Origin: Spiractinospora alimapuensis
GTDB lineage: Bacteria; Actinomycetota; Actinomycetes; Streptosporangiales; Streptosporangiaceae
DNA: 64,000 nucleotides
Assembly (NCBI RefSeq): GCF_018437505.1
Contig: NZ_CP072467.1
Location: forward strand, 1,116,001-1,180,000
Direction of reading: 5' to 3'
The position numbers were made by a program, and so were the translations under genes. Under the pieces are notes generated by a model. That model saw only the letters and a program-made list of their open reading frames with translations. It was not told the DNA's origin and did no database searches. Positions 62,023 to 64,000 of this stretch are shown here, in pieces (the stretch's first letter is position 1; every line of letters begins with the position of its first letter).

Positions 62023-63305
62023 CAGGCGGGAGTGGGTTCGCTCGCCCGCTCCCCGGCGGGGGCCGCCTCGGCCGCCGCGAGGAAGCTGGGGCGATGGAGC
62101 TGGGCGGACGCGGCGAGCTGCTCCGCGACCTGGGGGGCGTCAAGACGACGTTCGATCTGGCGCAGGTCACTGACCTTGGCCGCCGTCTCCACCTGGCGCG
62201 GTGTCAGCAGGGTGCAGCAGTCCTCGTCAGGCAGTTCGGAGATCGCGAGCGTCTCGATGGCACGCGCCTGCTCCATGATCTCGGTCTTGTCCATCCCGAC
62301 GAGCGGACGCAGGATAGGCAGGTCCACGGCGTCGTCCAGGGCGGTCATGTTGGTCAGGGTCTGGCTGGACACCTGCCCCAGCGCGTCACCGGTGACCAGA
62401 CACTCCGCGCCCAGGCGTTCGGCGAGGGCCTCGGCGGTGGCCAACATGAGGCGGCGCTGGGCCACGATCTGCAGCCGGTCCGCGCCGGAGGTTTTGAGCT
62501 GCTGCTGGGCCTTGCCGAATGGCACCACGAACAGGCGCGAGGAAGACTGGTAGCGATCGAGCTGGCGTACCAGGCTGTAGGCCTTGTAGATGGACTCCGG
62601 CCCGGTGAACGGCATCCCGGAGAAGTGCAGGAAGTCGACCTTGAGTCCGCGGCGCATCATGCGGTGCGCGGCGACCGGCGAGTCGATCCCCCCCGACATC
62701 AGAACCAGGCCCCGCCCGCTCATCCCGACGGGCAGTCCGCCCTGGCCCGGAATTCCGTCGGTGTAGACGAACACCTCGTCGCGGTCGACCTCCACCGACA
62801 GGGTGTGGTCGGGGCGCTTCAACCGGACGGGGAGCTCGTGGACCCGCTGGATGCTGGCGCCGAGGTCCTGGGCGATCTCGGAGGAGGACAGAGGGAACCG
62901 CTTGTCGCGACGGCGGGCCCGGACCGCGAAGGTTCCCGAACGCCCACTCATGCTTTGGACGGCCACGTCGCGCACGGCCTCGAGGTCCTTGTCGACGCGG
63001 CGAACGAGGTGCACCCAGACGATGCCCATCACGCCGGCCATGCGTTGTGCGAGCTCGGCGACCTGGGCGTCGTCGGCCTCGGGGAGGCGCAGAACGATCA
63101 CACCGGCGCCCCGCTGGTTCAGGCGCACGTCCCCGAGGCCACGGGCGGCCGCGCGGATGTTGTTGTGCAGGCGCCGTTCGAAGAGTTTCCGGTTGCTTCC
63201 CTTGAGGACGATCTCACCGAGCTTGAGCAGAACGCAGAGTTCGCCCAGCCCCGAGGGGACGACGGGCAGTGTCCGCGCCTCGACGGCCTCGGCCGTGGTG
63301 GACAT
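62022..63305 (-). CDS. thiI: tRNA 4-thiouridine synthetase ThiI
   Basis: A 427-residue protein. An N-terminal ferredoxin-like region and THUMP domain cover about residues 20-175 (LLKLGEIVLKGSNRKLFERRL). The PP-loop adenylation motif SGGIDS is at 204-209 (LVLMSGGIDSPVAAHRMMRRG). The DCC part near 375 (ELPDEDCCTLL) is conserved in the family. The C-terminal rhodanese domain of E. coli ThiI is absent, so a separate sulfurtransferase must deliver sulfur. ATG 63305 follows GGGAGG. It makes s4U8 in tRNA and may also serve thiazole synthesis. Confidence 0.94.
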   Translation of the reverse strand: MSTTAEAVEARTLPVVPSGLGELCVLLKLGEIVLKGSNRKLFERRLHNNIRAAARGLGDVRLNQRGAGVIVLRLPEADDAQVAELAQRMAGVMGIVWVHLVRRVDKDLEAVRDVAVQSMSGRSGTFAVRARRRDKRFPLSSSEIAQDLGASIQRVHELPVRLKRPDHTLSVEVDRDEVFVYTDGIPGQGGLPVGMSGRGLVLMSGGIDSPVAAHRMMRRGLKVDFLHFSGMPFTGPESIYKAYSLVRQLDRYQSSSRLFVVPFGKAQQQLKTSGADRLQIVAQRRLMLATAEALAERLGAECLVTGDALGQVSSQTLTNMTALDDAVDLPILRPLVGMDKTEIMEQARAIETLAISELPDEDCCTLLTPRQVETAAKVSDLRQIERRLDAPQVAEQLAASAQLHRPSFLAAAEAAPAGERASEPTPA

Positions 63306-63455
63306 GACGGACCTCCCGATGAGTCGTGGTGGATGGGCGGAATGCCCACCCACCAGTATCGGTGACGTTCGGGCCCGGTTCGACCGCGTGACCGTGACCG
63401 CGTGAAGTGACCGCGCGGCCGGACACGGTCACGTCGGCGAGAACCGGACCACGAC

Positions 63456-64000
63456 TCAGCCGAAGAAGACCTCGGCCTCGGCGTAGCGCTCCGTGGGCAC
63501 GGTCTTGAGCTTGTCGGTCGCGGCGGCGAGATCCACGCGCACGATCTCGGTGCCCTGCAGGGCGACCATCTTCCCGAAGTCCGCCTCCTTCACCGCGTCG
63601 ATCGCGTGCACGCCCAGGCGGGTCGCGAGAACACGGTCGAACGCGGTCGGGGTCCCGCCCCGCTGCACGTGGCCGAGGACGACCGAACGCGCCTCCTTGT
63701 GGGTGCGACGCTCGATCTCGTCGGCGAGACTCTGGCCGATACCGCCCAGACGGACGTGACCGAAGGCGTCCTTCTCCCCCGTGGACAGCTCCATCTGACC
63801 GTCGATGGGGTGCGCGCCCTCGGCGACCACGAGTATCGGGGCGTAGCGCTTGGTGGCGAAACGGCTCTCCACGTGGGCGACGACCCGCTCGATGTCGAAG
63901 GGACGTTCGGGGATCAGGATGACGTTGGCACCGCCGGCCATCCCGGAGTGCAGCGCGATCCATCCCGCGTGGCGTCCCATGACCTCGACGATCAGCGCAC
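63456..64000 (-). CDS. pfkA: 6-phosphofructokinase (3' part only)
   Basis: The C-terminal 181 residues of a PFK. VMGRHAGWIALHSGMAGGANVILIP, split as MGRHAGWIAL and GGANVILIPERPFDI, is the fructose 6-phosphate region. LGHVQRGGTPTAFDRVLATRLG and the ending YAEAEVFFG are typical of the actinobacterial enzyme of about 340 residues. The phosphate-donor site lies beyond base 64000, so ATP or PPi use cannot be judged. It is on the minus strand, 150 bases upstream of thiI. Confidence 0.95.
   Translation of the reverse strand, partial: ALIVEVMGRHAGWIALHSGMAGGANVILIPERPFDIERVVAHVESRFATKRYAPILVVAEGAHPIDGQMELSTGEKDAFGHVRLGGIGQSLADEIERRTHKEARSVVLGHVQRGGTPTAFDRVLATRLGVHAIDAVKEADFGKMVALQGTEIVRVDLAAATDKLKTVPTERYAEAEVFFG

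Overview
The window is about 70% G+C, starts many genes at GTG, and packs genes into chains with 4-base ATGA/GTGA overlaps. The gene order bldD / pyrR-pyrB-pyrC-carA-carB-pyrK-pyrD-pyrF / mihF-gmk-rpoZ-coaBC-metK / priA / fmt-rsmB / rpe / ribE-ribBA-ribH is the actinomycete order seen in Streptomyces and relatives. Together with an HTH+DUF397 pair, BldD with c-di-GMP residues and an Rv2175c-type protein, it points to a filamentous actinomycete, most likely Nocardiopsaceae (Nocardiopsis/Streptomonospora-like). The genus is inference. I see no tRNA, rRNA, CRISPR array, IS transposase or phage genes.

Left part (1-6.5 kb, accessory): a partial PPOX flavoprotein, an XRE/DUF5753-type regulator with its DUF397 partner, a small hypothetical gene, a YefM/YoeB-type toxin-antitoxin pair lying between two copies of the 3' end of a mobA-like gene, then mobA-xdhC-VWA(CoxE-like)-MoxR(CoxD-like). 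These are accessory genes for molybdenum hydroxylases without the hydroxylase subunits.

6.5-18 kb: riboflavin operon under an FMN riboswitch (ribE-ribBA-ribH-PH-domain protein), rpe, an SMR efflux pump with its TetR regulator, a membrane serine hydrolase, a divergent LysR/EamA pair, then rsmB and fmt. Between the EamA gene and rsmB lie about 890 bases of decayed tandem copies of the rsmB 3' end.

18-31 kb: a large unrecognised protein, the helicase-defective PriA, and a small accessory block (glutaryl-CoA-type dehydrogenase, DUF385-type oxidoreductase, a sortase-anchored Pro/Asp protein with a membrane propeller protein), then metK.

31-46 kb: coaBC, rpoZ, gmk, mihF and the complete pyrimidine operon. 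A PyrR-type RNA site sits just before the pyrR ribosome binding site, and bldD is divergent with several palindromes upstream.

46-64 kb: HEPN and GNAT proteins, metF, a polyprenyl synthase, two oxidoreductases with clear operators, thiE, an Rv2175c homologue, a TPP riboswitch with thiO-thiS-thiG, a LytS/LytTR system joined to a DUF485 protein and a sodium:solute symporter, a YedY-like Mo oxidoreductase, DAHP synthase behind an aromatic-rich leader peptide and terminator, thiI, and partial pfkA.

The most unusual items are the aromatic leader/attenuator at 60.77-60.89 kb, the toxin-antitoxin insertion between mobA tails at 2 kb, and the decayed rsmB tail array at 15.7-16.6 kb. The last two may reflect one process of gene-tail duplication.
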